Shown here: in pieces, positions 16,017 through 23,945 of the stretch
Numbering within the stretch: position 1 is the stretch's first letter
How the letters are laid out: each line of letters starts with the position of its first letter
From: a virus
DNA: 56,786 bases
Reading direction: 5' to 3' (one strand)
IMG/VR virus record: IMGVR_UViG_3300046453_000187
Location: 1-56,786 of that record
Made by a program: the position numbers and the translations under genes
Notes under the pieces: generated by a model
Seen by the model: the letters and a program-made list of their open reading frames with translations, nothing else
Told to the model about the DNA's origin: nothing
The model's database searches: none

Positions 16017-16937
16017 CTAAGCGTCCTCAAGTATCCTTTTGGCAAAAGGCATTGCCGCCTCGGCCTGATCTATCCCTCCGTCAGCAAGCACGTACTCGAC
16101 TCCCGCTCGATTGGCGGCGAATTCAAGCTCGGTCGTGTATGCGCCGAAGATATCTTCCTGATGAGGGTTGAGATCTTTACCTGGAATCCAAAGACCTAGC
16201 ATTAGATGGTCTTTGTTATGCCCAATATCAATCTCGCGCAGAGCCAGGAGCTGGTTGATGCGCCTGTGAGCAGCGTCGCGCTGCTGCGAGCAGGAAGTAA
16301 CGGTAACGTCTAGAGACGTTAGATTGATGGCAAGGTGGGTTCCAACATATGAGATTGGTACTTTTGCCCGCCCACCGTATAGCGCCATCTTTGGATTGAA
16401 GCGAATCTTCATTCCCTCTCGGGAAGCAAGGACGATTTGCTTGATCTTTTCCTGGAACCTGGTCAGTGACCTATCCCCAGACTCACCGGTGCCTGACGCA
16501 TCATTGATCTTAGCGCTGAAAATTGAAGAGTGGGTCAGCGCTGATTGAAGAATCGCTTCCAGAGAGGTGTTCTTTGTGGGGATAACTCTACCCGCATAAA
16601 CTCCCGACATCTCTGGTCGCCAGGATTTGAGCTGCCCGCCAGTTAGTAGATAAGCCTGAAGCTCGGCGTTCACGCTACCTGCGAGATTAAAGAGATCCTT
16701 ACCATATCGTCCAAACACCTTCTCCAAGGGCTCAGCAGACAGGGTGCCAATGACGCGTGGCGCAGATCCGTCATCAGGGACAATTGCAATTCCGGAGGTG
16801 ATCCGCTCTCCGGAAAAGGTGATCGGCTCAAGGTGGACAGCCATCCATCGTGCGCCGAAAAGGTTTCGCGAAGCACGACCCTTTAGAAATGTTTCGGCGG
16901 CATCAAAGACAGATGACCCAACTGGAGACGATTGCAT
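16017..16937 (-). CDS. Partner protein of the HipA-like kinase, function unknown
   Basis: A 306-residue soluble protein, last gene of the repressor operon. It starts inside the kinase gene (55-base overlap), so the two are tightly coupled. Residues about 30-75 (MAVHLEPITFSGERITSGIAIVP) vaguely recall DUF3037 proteins, which often accompany HipA_2 kinases, but the protein is far longer and I do not claim membership. The C-terminal part has QRDAAHRRINQLL and DIGHNKDHLMLGLW. No good ribosome site is visible, as expected for coupled translation. A phage exclusion, toxin-antitoxin or defence partner role is inferred from location only. Confidence 0.75.
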   Translation of the reverse strand: MQSSPVGSSVFDAAETFLKGRASRNLFGARWMAVHLEPITFSGERITSGIAIVPDDGSAPRVIGTLSAEPLEKVFGRYGKDLFNLAGSVNAELQAYLLTGGQLKSWRPEMSGVYAGRVIPTKNTSLEAILQSALTHSSIFSAKINDASGTGESGDRSLTRFQEKIKQIVLASREGMKIRFNPKMALYGGRAKVPISYVGTHLAINLTSLDVTVTSCSQQRDAAHRRINQLLALREIDIGHNKDHLMLGLWIPGKDLNPHQEDIFGAYTTELEFAANRAGVEYVLADGGIDQAEAAMPFAKRILEDA

Positions 16938-17728
16938 AGCAGTGGCACCGTGTGATGAATTCGTTCACGCAGGAATTTGATGATGTCCTGCCTATCCGTG
17001 GCTGGGTCAATTTTGGCGAAATAGCCGTCCTGGTCAAGCTCATCCAGACAAAGCGCCGCGCATTTATTAACCAGGCCATGGGCCTTTTTCAGGACTCTGT
17101 TCCGTACAGATTCATCCCATTCAGAGACGCTATTGTCGACCAGAAGGTTCCTAACTTCTACAGCTGGATCGTCAAGCCCCCACAAATCCCAATAGGTGCC
17201 GGTAAGTGATCGGCCGTGATCAATTAGCCAGAACTCCTGCTTGCCCGGGGCGTAGATGATATTCCCCTGGTGACGATCATCATTCGCGACGAACTCGTCA
17301 AGAGCGATAGTCCCATCCAGGTCGAACTGAGTATGCACAGCCTTGGCGAAAGCTTGAGTTGGATTTCTCATCGCTCGTTCAAGGCTATAACTGCGATTCC
17401 CAGCTTGCTGACTAGCGAAGCAAACCATCACCCCGCGACCATAGAAAGAAGACTCAAAGCCTTCAAGGTCATCGGTATTCAGCAGAACGACAAACGGCCT
17501 AGGGATGTTCATTCCAAGGGCTCTGCCTACTTGAGCAGTCGTCAATTCCGCAATGATCCGACGTGGGTCTAGGCTCAGCTTTACATAGCCGGTAACTGTC
17601 TCACCGGCCGCATCAAGCAGCTCGGCTTTATAGGTCTCACCATCTCCACCCTCGCTAATTTGCCCGAGAATGGTGGTGACTTCAGCGTGGCCTATAGGCT
17701 CAAGACTGGTCTTTGTTGAGTTCTTCAA
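16883..17728 (-). CDS. HipA-like Ser/Thr kinase-fold protein
   Basis: About 281 residues. The glycine loop region is ISEGGDGETYKAEL, with a candidate ATP lysine in GYVKLSL (K50), the catalytic-loop equivalent FVANDDRHQGNII (D150/D151, N156) and the metal-binding aspartate in LIDHG (D170). This matches the HipA_2 branch of HipA-type kinases, which lack the classical HipA N-terminal subdomain. It lies between the CI-like repressor and the 306-residue gene in one leftward operon. There is no ATG near the N-terminus; the TTG at 17728, inside the repressor's 3' end, is the best guess. It could phosphorylate a host factor to block superinfecting phages. Confidence 0.8.
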   Translation of the reverse strand: MKNSTKTSLEPIGHAEVTTILGQISEGGDGETYKAELLDAAGETVTGYVKLSLDPRRIIAELTTAQVGRALGMNIPRPFVVLLNTDDLEGFESSFYGRGVMVCFASQQAGNRSYSLERAMRNPTQAFAKAVHTQFDLDGTIALDEFVANDDRHQGNIIYAPGKQEFWLIDHGRSLTGTYWDLWGLDDPAVEVRNLLVDNSVSEWDESVRNRVLKKAHGLVNKCAALCLDELDQDGYFAKIDPATDRQDIIKFLRERIHHTVPLLCNRLQLGHLSLMPPKHF

Positions 17729-18155
17729 AGCGAGAAGCAATCCCTTCAAGTAATACCAGATCCGTCTCTTTGAGTCGGCCAGCAATAGCGGCTTTCTCAA
17801 TTCGCTTGATAACTGCAAGGCTGCGCGGAGTAACAATGCCCTTGAGGTTCGCAATGGCCTTGAAGGCTACGGAATCGAAAGGGTCATCGGATTCTTTGGG
17901 CGGCACAGCCTCTGCACCTTCTTCTGAAATCGGACTATCCATCTCGTAGCGCTTAAGCCCCAGCGCTTCCTCAATTTGGCGAGCAAATTCCTCGCCGATC
18001 TTTTTTCTATTTTCGGGCGCGATAGTCAGCGACAAGCACCTGGCGATGTAGCTCGGGCTTTTACCCAGCTTATCCGCTAGGCGCACCTTGGCCCCTCCAA
18101 AACGAGTGGTCATGAGGGTCCGGAGGTTTTCGCGTCGTATCTCTGAAATGTCCAT
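17700..18155 (-). CDS. CI-like prophage repressor
   Basis: About 151 residues, with an N-terminal helix-turn-helix (ENLRTLMTTRFGGAKVRLADKL ... SPSYIARCLS) and a helical C-terminal region (RSLAVIKRIEKAAIAGRL) that probably dimerises. No S24 peptidase domain, so it should not self-cleave like lambda CI. It would bind the TTACC-N4-GGTAA operators. The ATG at 18155 is chosen; a TTG at 18182 would lie inside an operator. No ribosome site precedes either, so a leaderless or near-leaderless message is possible. Confidence 0.85.
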   Translation of the reverse strand: MDISEIRRENLRTLMTTRFGGAKVRLADKLGKSPSYIARCLSLTIAPENRKKIGEEFARQIEEALGLKRYEMDSPISEEGAEAVPPKESDDPFDSVAFKAIANLKGIVTPRSLAVIKRIEKAAIAGRLKETDLVLLEGIASRFEELNKDQS

Positions 18156-18175
18156 TTGCGAATGATCACTATCTG

Positions 18176-18232
18176 TTACCAAAAGGTAAATTCCCTATGG
18201 GTATTGCTTTGATGATTACCTGCGGGTAATAA
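18176..18232 (+). promoter_or_regulatory. Right operator cluster and rightward early promoter
   Basis: Three palindromes: TTACC-AAAA-GGTAA (18176-18189), TTCCC-TATG-GGTAT (18191-18204) and TTACC-TGCG-GGTAA (18216-18229). A rightward promoter, TTGCTT (18204-18209), 17 bases, TAATAA (18227-18232), overlaps the last two. The first lies next to the repressor start and probably controls its own promoter. The layout is like lambda OR. Confidence 0.75.
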
Positions 18233-18258
18233 TCGCCATATCTAGAAGGAGGTTCCTC

Positions 18259-18489
18259 ATGCGGAGCAAGAACCAAAGCCTGCTTGCCTGGCTGAAAACG
18301 GCAACAGACGCCCAGGTCGAAGGGACTGGCACCACGCGGGCCTACCTTCGACTTATCGCCTATGGGCACAAAACAGCTTCGGCAGAAATTGCCGCCCGAA
18401 CTGAATCCGCCACATCTGGAGCTGTTTCAAGGCGCGACCTGCGCCCTGAAGACTGGAGACAGATTTGGCCTGAGCTTTCTGCTGCCTAA
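18259..18489 (+). CDS. Cro-like repressor
   Basis: A 76-residue HTH protein (LLAWLKTATDAQVEGTGTTRAYLRLIAYG ... SAEIAARTE) of the YdaS/Cro type found in Pseudomonas phages; the C-terminus RPEDWRQIWPELS is typical. First gene from the rightward promoter, AGGAGG upstream. It would compete with the CI-like protein at the shared operators to commit to lysis. Confidence 0.88.
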   Translation: MRSKNQSLLAWLKTATDAQVEGTGTTRAYLRLIAYGHKTASAEIAARTESATSGAVSRRDLRPEDWRQIWPELSAA

Positions 18490-18523
18490 CCCACCAATTT
18501 ATTAGCCACAAGGAGCAACACCG

Positions 18524-18712
18524 ATGCACTTCGACCCAAGCCACATGCACGACAAGCCGACAAAGGTCCGCCTCGACGAGGTGGCCGACGATCTGCTGAC
18601 TGCCATGGCGAGATACCAGCGTACGCAGAAAGCAGTTTTGGCCCGGGAAATCCTGGAGCGCGGCCTGAACCAGATGATGGAAGAGCTTACCGCAAAGACT
18701 GATGTGGCCTGA
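18524..18712 (+). CDS. Ribbon-helix-helix-like small regulator
   Basis: A 62-residue protein. The pattern PTKVRLDEVADDLLTAMARYQRT fits the beta strand and first helix of Arc/MetJ-type ribbon-helix-helix DNA-binding proteins. Third position after the repressor pair suggests an early regulator, occupying the place of lambda cII. Confidence 0.7.
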   Translation: MHFDPSHMHDKPTKVRLDEVADDLLTAMARYQRTQKAVLAREILERGLNQMMEELTAKTDVA

Positions 18713-18730
18713 AGTTGCCGAGGAGGCCCT

Positions 18731-18922
18731 GTGCCTGAAAGAAAACAGCTGGATGTCCAGCTCGAATGGGAAGGAGTCAGCAAGCTGGAGTTTTTGGCCA
18801 GAAAAGCGGGCGTAGAACCAGAAGAGCTGGCAGCAACAATCATCAATAAGGAATTGGACCGAATGTCCCGACCACCTCCCAGTCGGAGCAAGGTCAGGTC
18901 AATCGGGCGAAGGGCTGATTAG
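18731..18922 (+). CDS. Small early protein, possibly RHH-like
   Basis: A 63-residue protein from a GTG with AGGAGG four bases upstream. The sequence (RKQLDVQLEWEGVSKLEFLARKAG) may be a degenerate ribbon-helix-helix; the tail is basic (SRSKVRSIGRRAD). Cotranscribed with cro. Confidence 0.6.
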   Translation: MPERKQLDVQLEWEGVSKLEFLARKAGVEPEELAATIINKELDRMSRPPPSRSKVRSIGRRAD

Positions 18923-18983
18923 CCCCTTAGGGACTCTTGAGGAACTGCCGAATGAGACACCCGATCACCAAACAGCAGGCACA

Positions 18984-19015
18984 AAAAAACCGACGGATCA
19001 GGTCGGTTCTTTTTA
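18984..19015 (+). terminator. Rho-independent terminator after the cro cluster
   Basis: AACCGAC-GGATCAG-GTCGGTT (18988-19008) followed by CTTTTT, with an A run upstream so it may work in both directions. It corresponds in position to lambda tR1. Confidence 0.85.
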
Positions 19016-19046
19016 CAGCGCTTGCAAATAAGTTCTGGAGCGAATA

Positions 19047-19853
19047 ATGCCCATTTCCCAATACGCCGTCAACTCTCACCAATCCGCGCCACGTTTTGAG
19101 CATTCGCAAATCGTGGCGCGAACCATGTCTTCCCAGGAAATTGCCGATCTGGTTGGCTCTCGTCACGACAGTGTGAAGCGAGCCATTGAAAGGCTTGCCG
19201 CGAAGGGCGTGATCGATATCCCACCGACGGTGGAGAAGCCCACGGGCGGCCGCCCGATTGAGGAATACGTTTTCTCAGGAGAAAAGGGTAAGCGCGATAG
19301 CCTTGTCGTGGTCGCACAGCTGAGTCCTGAATTTACTGGCGCGCTGGTTGATCGATGGCACGAACTGGAAGAGTCTACCGCCAAACCTGTCTTCGATATT
19401 TCCAGCCTTAACGATCCAAAGGTTCTACTGGCCTTGCTGACTGATAACGTTCGCAAGGTCGTGCACCTGGAAGCTGACAACACTGAACTCAGTCAGGAAA
19501 ACCACCTGCTTGAGCAGAAGGTTGTCGCCGACGCGCCCAAGGTTGAGTTCTTCAACGCCGTCATTACTTCGACCAGCATCCATTCAGTCCGGGAGGTGGC
19601 CCAGTCCATCGGCACCGGGCAAAACCGTCTGTTTGCGTTCATGCGGCAGCAGCGCTGGGTCGACCGTCACAACACGCCATATCAGGGCCGTGCCGAATCG
19701 GGGCATCTGGTAGCCGAACCGCACTCCTACAGCTGCCCTGAAACGGGTGAGCGAAAAACTAAGTTCACCTGCAAGGTTACCGGCAAGGGCTTTGCCAAGC
19801 TTCAGGCGCTGTGGGCGGGTCGAGACAAGGAAATCCTGGGCGGTGCCGCATGA
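19047..19853 (+). CDS. Rha/KilAC-type phage antirepressor
   Basis: A 268-residue protein with two domains. An N-terminal pRha-like winged helix (about 25-110: MSSQEIADLVGSRHDSVKRA ... RPIEEYVF) is followed by a short coiled linker (LEADNTELSQENHLLEQ). The C-terminal KilAC/ANT domain is at about 165-262 (SIHSVREVAQSIGTGQNRLF, RAESGHLV, CKVTGKGFAKL). Such proteins antagonise repressors or reprogram transcription. It lies just downstream of the early terminator. Confidence 0.9.
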   Translation: MPISQYAVNSHQSAPRFEHSQIVARTMSSQEIADLVGSRHDSVKRAIERLAAKGVIDIPPTVEKPTGGRPIEEYVFSGEKGKRDSLVVVAQLSPEFTGALVDRWHELEESTAKPVFDISSLNDPKVLLALLTDNVRKVVHLEADNTELSQENHLLEQKVVADAPKVEFFNAVITSTSIHSVREVAQSIGTGQNRLFAFMRQQRWVDRHNTPYQGRAESGHLVAEPHSYSCPETGERKTKFTCKVTGKGFAKLQALWAGRDKEILGGAA

Positions 19854-20080
19854 GCAGGATAACCGTGGTCCTCGAAAACCCTACAGAGCCAATCCGGCTG
19901 GGCATGACACTGGCAGGTGGGCGACTTACCAGCGCCTGCCTCGGCGATCAGTCTGAGCTTCTAGAAGCAACCAAGAAGCTCCAGCGCGCTCTTTTTTATT
20001 ACAACCAGATGCCAGAAGCCGAGCGACTCGCGATAGAACGCGAAGCTGCGCGTGTCATTGCCAAATTGGAGGCCGCGTAA
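19850..20080 (+). CDS. Small hypothetical protein before the replication genes
   Basis: A 76-residue protein starting at an ATGA overlap with the antirepressor (MSRITVVLENPTEPIRLGMT), ending in a helix (AERLAIEREAARVIAKLE). The bases CGCTCTTTTTTATTA near 19988 resemble a boxA but lie in coding sequence. No recognised domain. Confidence 0.7.
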   Translation: MSRITVVLENPTEPIRLGMTLAGGRLTSACLGDQSELLEATKKLQRALFYYNQMPEAERLAIEREAARVIAKLEAA

Positions 20081-20859
20081 TGGCCGGAGACTGGATCAAA
20101 ATGCGAGTCGACCTTCAGACGCATCCGAAAGTTTTCCGCATGGTGTCCGCATTGAAGGCGGACAGATTGCGGATTATCGGCGGACTGCACATCGCTTGGA
20201 GCATCTTCGATACCCACTCAGACGACGGCGTTCTGCACGGTTACAGCATCGACGCTATGGACGCGGTAGTGGGCTGGCCGGGCTTCACACAAGCCATGAT
20301 CGACGTTGAGTGGGCATCCGTACAGGACGATGGAAGCCTTGTTATGCCTCGTTTTGACGAGCACAACGGGGCAAGCGCTAAACGTCGCGCCAATGACTCT
20401 GAACGCAAGCGCAATGAGCGCAAACAACCTGTCCGCAATTTGTCCGCTTCGGATGCGGACAAAACTGGGACCAGAGAAGAGAAGAGAAGAGAAGAGAAGA
20501 AAGAGCAAGATCAAAAGCAGAGCGCTGGCGCGCTGGTGAAGAATCCCAAATTCGACCCTTTGGCTGCAAAACCGGAAAATGTGTCCGACAAGGCGTGGGC
20601 GGACTGGTGCCAGCATCGGAAGGAAATCCGCAAGCCACTGACCGCCAAAAGCTGTGAGCAGCAGGCCAAAGCGCTGATAGGGCATGCCGCGCCTGACCAA
20701 GTGCTCGCCACATCGATTTCCAACGGCTGGACCGGAATCTTCCCGGACAAGGTTACCAGCAACGTTCACCAGTTCCCCGCATCGCGCCATACCGGTTTCG
20801 CCGAGCGCGATTACAAGGCCGGTCTGAAAGAGCGGGAGGACGGCACCTATGCGTTCTGA
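20080..20859 (+). CDS. Phage replication initiator-like protein
   Basis: A 259-residue protein. The N-terminal winged-helix region (MAGDWIKMRVDLQTHPKVFRM ... IIGGLHIAWSIFDTHSDDGVL) resembles phage O/DnaD-like initiators. The middle is a charged linker (KRREEKKEQDQKQ) encoded over a pentanucleotide repeat, followed by a C-terminal domain (NVSDKAWADWCQHRKEIRKPLT). It would bind the phage origin and recruit the loader encoded next; their genes overlap by 11 bases. Confidence 0.8.
   Translation: MAGDWIKMRVDLQTHPKVFRMVSALKADRLRIIGGLHIAWSIFDTHSDDGVLHGYSIDAMDAVVGWPGFTQAMIDVEWASVQDDGSLVMPRFDEHNGASAKRRANDSERKRNERKQPVRNLSASDADKTGTREEKRREEKKEQDQKQSAGALVKNPKFDPLAAKPENVSDKAWADWCQHRKEIRKPLTAKSCEQQAKALIGHAAPDQVLATSISNGWTGIFPDKVTSNVHQFPASRHTGFAERDYKAGLKEREDGTYAF
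20473..20500 (+). repeat. (AGAGA)5 pentanucleotide repeat in the replication gene
   Basis: Five tandem AGAGA units plus a partial unit lie inside the initiator gene and encode the Arg/Glu/Lys-rich linker. The unit length is not a multiple of three, so slippage by one unit would shift the frame. A purine-rich tract inside an O-like gene could also be part of the origin. Confidence 0.8.
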
Positions 20860-21655
20860 ACTCGCTACTCAGGCCCCGGAGTATCCACCGGGCACCCGTA
20901 TCCAGCCGGCCGACTGCGCAACTCACGGTCAGTTTGAGCAGAAGGTGTTCCCAGTGCTTGGCCGGGAAATGAAAACTTCCTGCCCTGAGTGCTCCCGGCT
21001 GACCCAGGAGGCCGCCGAAACCGCCGAGCGTGAAAGCCAGGCGCTGATGATCCGCATGGCGATGGAGCGCAAGCTCGGCGCGGCGCTGATCCCGAAGCGG
21101 TTCGTGAGCAAGACCTTCGAAGGCTATCTGGCGACCACCGACGAGCAGCGCAAGGCCCTGAACACTTGCCGCCGCTATGCCGCTGAGTTCTCAAAAATCG
21201 CTGAAGCTGGGCGCTGCCTGTTGCTGCTGGGCAAGCCCGGTACCGGCAAGACTCACCTGTCCGTAGCGATCGCCAACGAGATCATGGCCAAGTCCGCCGC
21301 CACGGCCGTGTACCGAACTGTTGGCGCGGTGCTGCAGGCGATCCGGGCCAGCTACGACCGGTCAACGGACCAGAGCGAAGCGCAGATTCTGTCGAGCCTC
21401 GTCAGTCCCTCGCTGCTGATCCTTGATGAGATCGGCGTCAGCAAGGAAAAGCCAAGCGACTTCGAGCTGACCACGCTGTTCGCAATCATCAACGGCCGGT
21501 ACGAACAACAGCTCCCCACCGTAATCGTCTCGAACCTGGACGCCAAGGCGCTGCCCGGTGCCATCGGCGAGCGCTGCGCAGACCGTCTGCGGGAGGGCGG
21601 GGTGATCGTGCTCCCGTTCGAATGGGAATCTCAGCGCGGCAAGGAGGGTTTCTGA
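20849..21655 (+). CDS. DnaC-like helicase loader, AAA+ ATPase
   Basis: A 268-residue ATPase of the DnaC/IstB type. An N-terminal Cys/His cluster (CATHG, CPEC) is followed by Walker A GKPGTGKT (128-135), Walker B LLILDEIG (188-195) and a sensor region (TVIVSNLD). It should load the host replicative helicase at the phage origin together with the overlapping initiator gene. Confidence 0.93.
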   Translation: MRSELATQAPEYPPGTRIQPADCATHGQFEQKVFPVLGREMKTSCPECSRLTQEAAETAERESQALMIRMAMERKLGAALIPKRFVSKTFEGYLATTDEQRKALNTCRRYAAEFSKIAEAGRCLLLLGKPGTGKTHLSVAIANEIMAKSAATAVYRTVGAVLQAIRASYDRSTDQSEAQILSSLVSPSLLILDEIGVSKEKPSDFELTTLFAIINGRYEQQLPTVIVSNLDAKALPGAIGERCADRLREGGVIVLPFEWESQRGKEGF

Positions 21656-21894
21656 TGAGCAACGACAAGATGCGTGAAGAGTTTGAAACCGCAGTTGCAC
21701 TTGAGGCCGGAGAGCCAGTGCTTGCGGTTTACCTGAGTCGCAGAAACGAAACCTACAGCACCAGCGCCCTGCATTTCGCATGGTGGGCTTGGAAAGCATC
21801 CCATGCGGCGCTGCTGAAAAAGCAAGTCAAGGAGCAAGAAGAGTTCCTTGACCACCTTGCCGACTTTGAGCACGAGGACACTTTCCATGGCTGA
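21655..21894 (+). CDS. Small hypothetical phage protein
   Basis: A 79-residue protein (MSNDKMREEFETAVAL) with Trp-rich middle ALHFAWWAWKASHAAL, a pattern shared with the next gene (LALEAWQASREALV), so the two may be diverged duplicates. AAGGAGGG upstream; one-base overlap with the loader stop. Confidence 0.7.
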   Translation: MSNDKMREEFETAVALEAGEPVLAVYLSRRNETYSTSALHFAWWAWKASHAALLKKQVKEQEEFLDHLADFEHEDTFHG

Positions 21895-22207
21895 CATCAA
21901 CAACAAAAAGCGTGATGAGTTCGAGGCGTGGGCCAGAAAAATGTCCATGGACCTTGAATACCGCAACATTCCCGGCGTCGGCCAATTCTATGAGTGCCCA
22001 AGAACTCTGCTGGCGCTTGAAGCATGGCAGGCCTCCCGCGAGGCGCTGGTGATTGAGCTGCCAGACGACGGTATCGAAGATTGCCGAAAGGAATGGCCTG
22101 AGCGCGGGGAGAAGTACAGCTATGACACATTCGATACCGGCTATCTCTATGCCTGCAAAAAGCACGAGCAGGCTATCGAAGCAGCTGGCCTGAAGGTGTC
22201 GCAATGA
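21887..22207 (+). CDS. Small hypothetical phage protein
   Basis: A 106-residue protein starting inside the preceding gene (eight-base overlap). It shares with it the opening KRDEFEAWA type segment and the W-x-A-S-x-E/H-A-L helix common to many phage accessory proteins. Ends with YLYACKKHEQAIEAAG. Function unknown. Confidence 0.7.
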   Translation: MADINNKKRDEFEAWARKMSMDLEYRNIPGVGQFYECPRTLLALEAWQASREALVIELPDDGIEDCRKEWPERGEKYSYDTFDTGYLYACKKHEQAIEAAGLKVSQ

Positions 22208-22695
22208 CCGGCCTCATCGAAATGAAAACCGCCGACATCACCGGCGAGGCGCTGAACTGGTCTGTCGCCAAGGCTCTGGGCCTGAGCGTGTACCTGGCTG
22301 AGCCGCATTACATGAATGCTCACCGGGTGATGGTCCGCTTCACGCCGGATGGCTGCCACTTTGAGCAGGAGAAGCGGTTCCAGCCTTCGACTGACTGGGC
22401 GCAGGGTGGGCCTTTGCTGGATTCAAACCAGATATTCCTCGATCCGCCGCACGACATGCACCGCGCAAACTACGACGAAAAGACCGGAAAAGTTAAGGGG
22501 TGTTGGGAAACCTACGAAAGCTGGCATGCAACTGTCAGCGCTCGGGTTCGAACGCTTCCGCCCAAGGTTGAAGGTTTTCCTGGGCGTGTTGGGAGAGGGG
22601 AAGGCTCTACACCTCTAATCGCCGCCTGCCGCGCCATCGTCGCCTCTGTACTTGGCGACACCGTAAGCGTGCCAAAGGAGCTTTGCCATGACTGA
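22204..22695 (+). CDS. ninX: NinX-like protein (DUF2591)
   Basis: A 163-residue protein whose start (LIEMKTADITGEALNWSVAKA) is the hallmark of the NinX/DUF2591 family of lambdoid nin regions; GCHFEQEKRFQPSTDWAQGG follows the family. Function is not known. Coupled to both neighbours by overlapping codons. Confidence 0.85.
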   Translation: MTGLIEMKTADITGEALNWSVAKALGLSVYLAEPHYMNAHRVMVRFTPDGCHFEQEKRFQPSTDWAQGGPLLDSNQIFLDPPHDMHRANYDEKTGKVKGCWETYESWHATVSARVRTLPPKVEGFPGRVGRGEGSTPLIAACRAIVASVLGDTVSVPKELCHD

Positions 22696-23224
22696 GTACA
22701 CCGAACTGAAGCGGCTGGCTGAGGCATTTCCCGCCGACTTGGACTGGGATGGCAATACCGAGCCTTTCTTCAATGGCCCCTCAGGCGAATCACTTGGCGG
22801 CGGCGCGACAGGCTTCTACTGCGTCTACGGAAAACCATTCCGCCTCGAAGGTGAGGACTACGACTATGACGGTCCGACCTATGTCGAGCAGTGCAACGTC
22901 GACTTCGCGAAGTTCATGGTAGCTGCGCGCGATGGTGTTCTGGCCCTGATAGCCGAGAACGAGCGCCTGAACTCAGAAAACAAGCAACTGATCCTTCTGG
23001 AATGCCACGGCGGCACCGCTGAAGCCGCGATAAACCTGCTGGCCGAGCGCGAACAGCTCAAGGCTGAGTGCGAAGGGCTGAGGAAGGATGCTGGGCTTGG
23101 GCAAATCCTCCTCGCGTTCATTGATCGAATGTCTGATCCATCCGATTGCGACCCAATCGAGAAAAGCGCCGGTGAGCTGGTAGCAGCCTTTGACGCAGTC
23201 ATGGGCAAGGGAGAGCAGTCATGA
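22688..23224 (+). CDS. Ead/Ea22-like phage protein
   Basis: A 178-residue acidic protein. The opening MTEYTELKRLAEA and central helix AARDGVLALIAENERLNSEN are typical of Ead/Ea22-like accessory proteins. The coiled region continues to about residue 130. Role unknown. Confidence 0.7.
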   Translation: MTEYTELKRLAEAFPADLDWDGNTEPFFNGPSGESLGGGATGFYCVYGKPFRLEGEDYDYDGPTYVEQCNVDFAKFMVAARDGVLALIAENERLNSENKQLILLECHGGTAEAAINLLAEREQLKAECEGLRKDAGLGQILLAFIDRMSDPSDCDPIEKSAGELVAAFDAVMGKGEQS

Positions 23225-23691
23225 CAGCCAAAATCAGCGTCAACTGCCAAGCCAAGCTGACCGAGGCAATCACCAGCTTAACCACTATGTACCGCGACAA
23301 GCGCTTCGTGGTCGTGTCACTGCGCCCGGGCAAGGACCGCACTCTGGACCAGAACGCACTCTGGTTCGCAATGTACAAGCGCATCTCCAAGATGACCCAG
23401 ATCGGCGACCCAGCCGAGGCGCGCAAGTACTGCAAGCTGCACATCGGCGTGCATATCCTGCTGAACGAGGACGCCGGGTTTCAGGCCGAGTGGTACCGGG
23501 TCATGCGTCACCTGAACTACGAAACGAAGCTGGACATGATGGGCGGGTGCCATTTGTTCGGGCCGGATGGATTCCCGGTGACCAGCCTGTTCAATCGGGC
23601 GCAGGGAATCGCCTACACCGACCGCATCGTCGCGCACTTCTCCCGTCACGGCGTTGTGTTCTCGGATCTGTTGGGCGGGGTGGCGGCATGA
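23221..23691 (+). CDS. ninB: NinB-like recombination mediator
   Basis: A 156-residue protein with the NinB/Orf signature KDRTLDQNALWFAMYKRIS and the following RKYCKLHIGVHILLNED. Lambda NinB (Orf) is a mediator protein that binds ssDNA-SSB and substitutes for RecFOR. Coupled start (ATGA) to the upstream gene. Confidence 0.9.
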   Translation: MTAKISVNCQAKLTEAITSLTTMYRDKRFVVVSLRPGKDRTLDQNALWFAMYKRISKMTQIGDPAEARKYCKLHIGVHILLNEDAGFQAEWYRVMRHLNYETKLDMMGGCHLFGPDGFPVTSLFNRAQGIAYTDRIVAHFSRHGVVFSDLLGGVAA

Positions 23692-23945
23692 TCCGGCCAT
23701 CTGCGTACCGCGTTGAGGTTCAGCCTGCCGACTATTCGTTCTTTACCCCGGATCAGTTCCGCATATCTGGGTTTCGAACGTCTCGCTGCTGGGCGCTGTT
23801 CGACGATCCTGTCGCTGCCGGATCTGAAGAGGTCGCCGTGTATCAAGGCTGGTGCTGGGTCCAGCCTAAATACTCCAAAGGCCATGATTTGTCAGGATTC
23901 AAACCACTGTACCTCGGGCCGCGCGCAATCCCGGAGGCCTCATGA
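23688..23945 (+). CDS. Small hypothetical nin-region protein
   Basis: An 85-residue protein (MIRPSAYRVEVQPADYSFF) rich in aromatic residues with WCWVQPKYSKG near the C-terminus. Both ends overlap neighbours by four bases. The position between ninB and ninG suggests a nin-region accessory role. No recognised domain. Confidence 0.65.
   Translation: MIRPSAYRVEVQPADYSFFTPDQFRISGFRTSRCWALFDDPVAAGSEEVAVYQGWCWVQPKYSKGHDLSGFKPLYLGPRAIPEAS

Noticed and set aside
19985-20000. boxA-like sequence in the rightward early region
   Set aside because: Lies inside a coding frame with no adjacent boxB hairpin; probably chance.
20218-20790. 190-codon leftward ORF opposite the replication initiator
   Set aside because: Shadow of a well-supported gene; no ribosome site or family resemblance.
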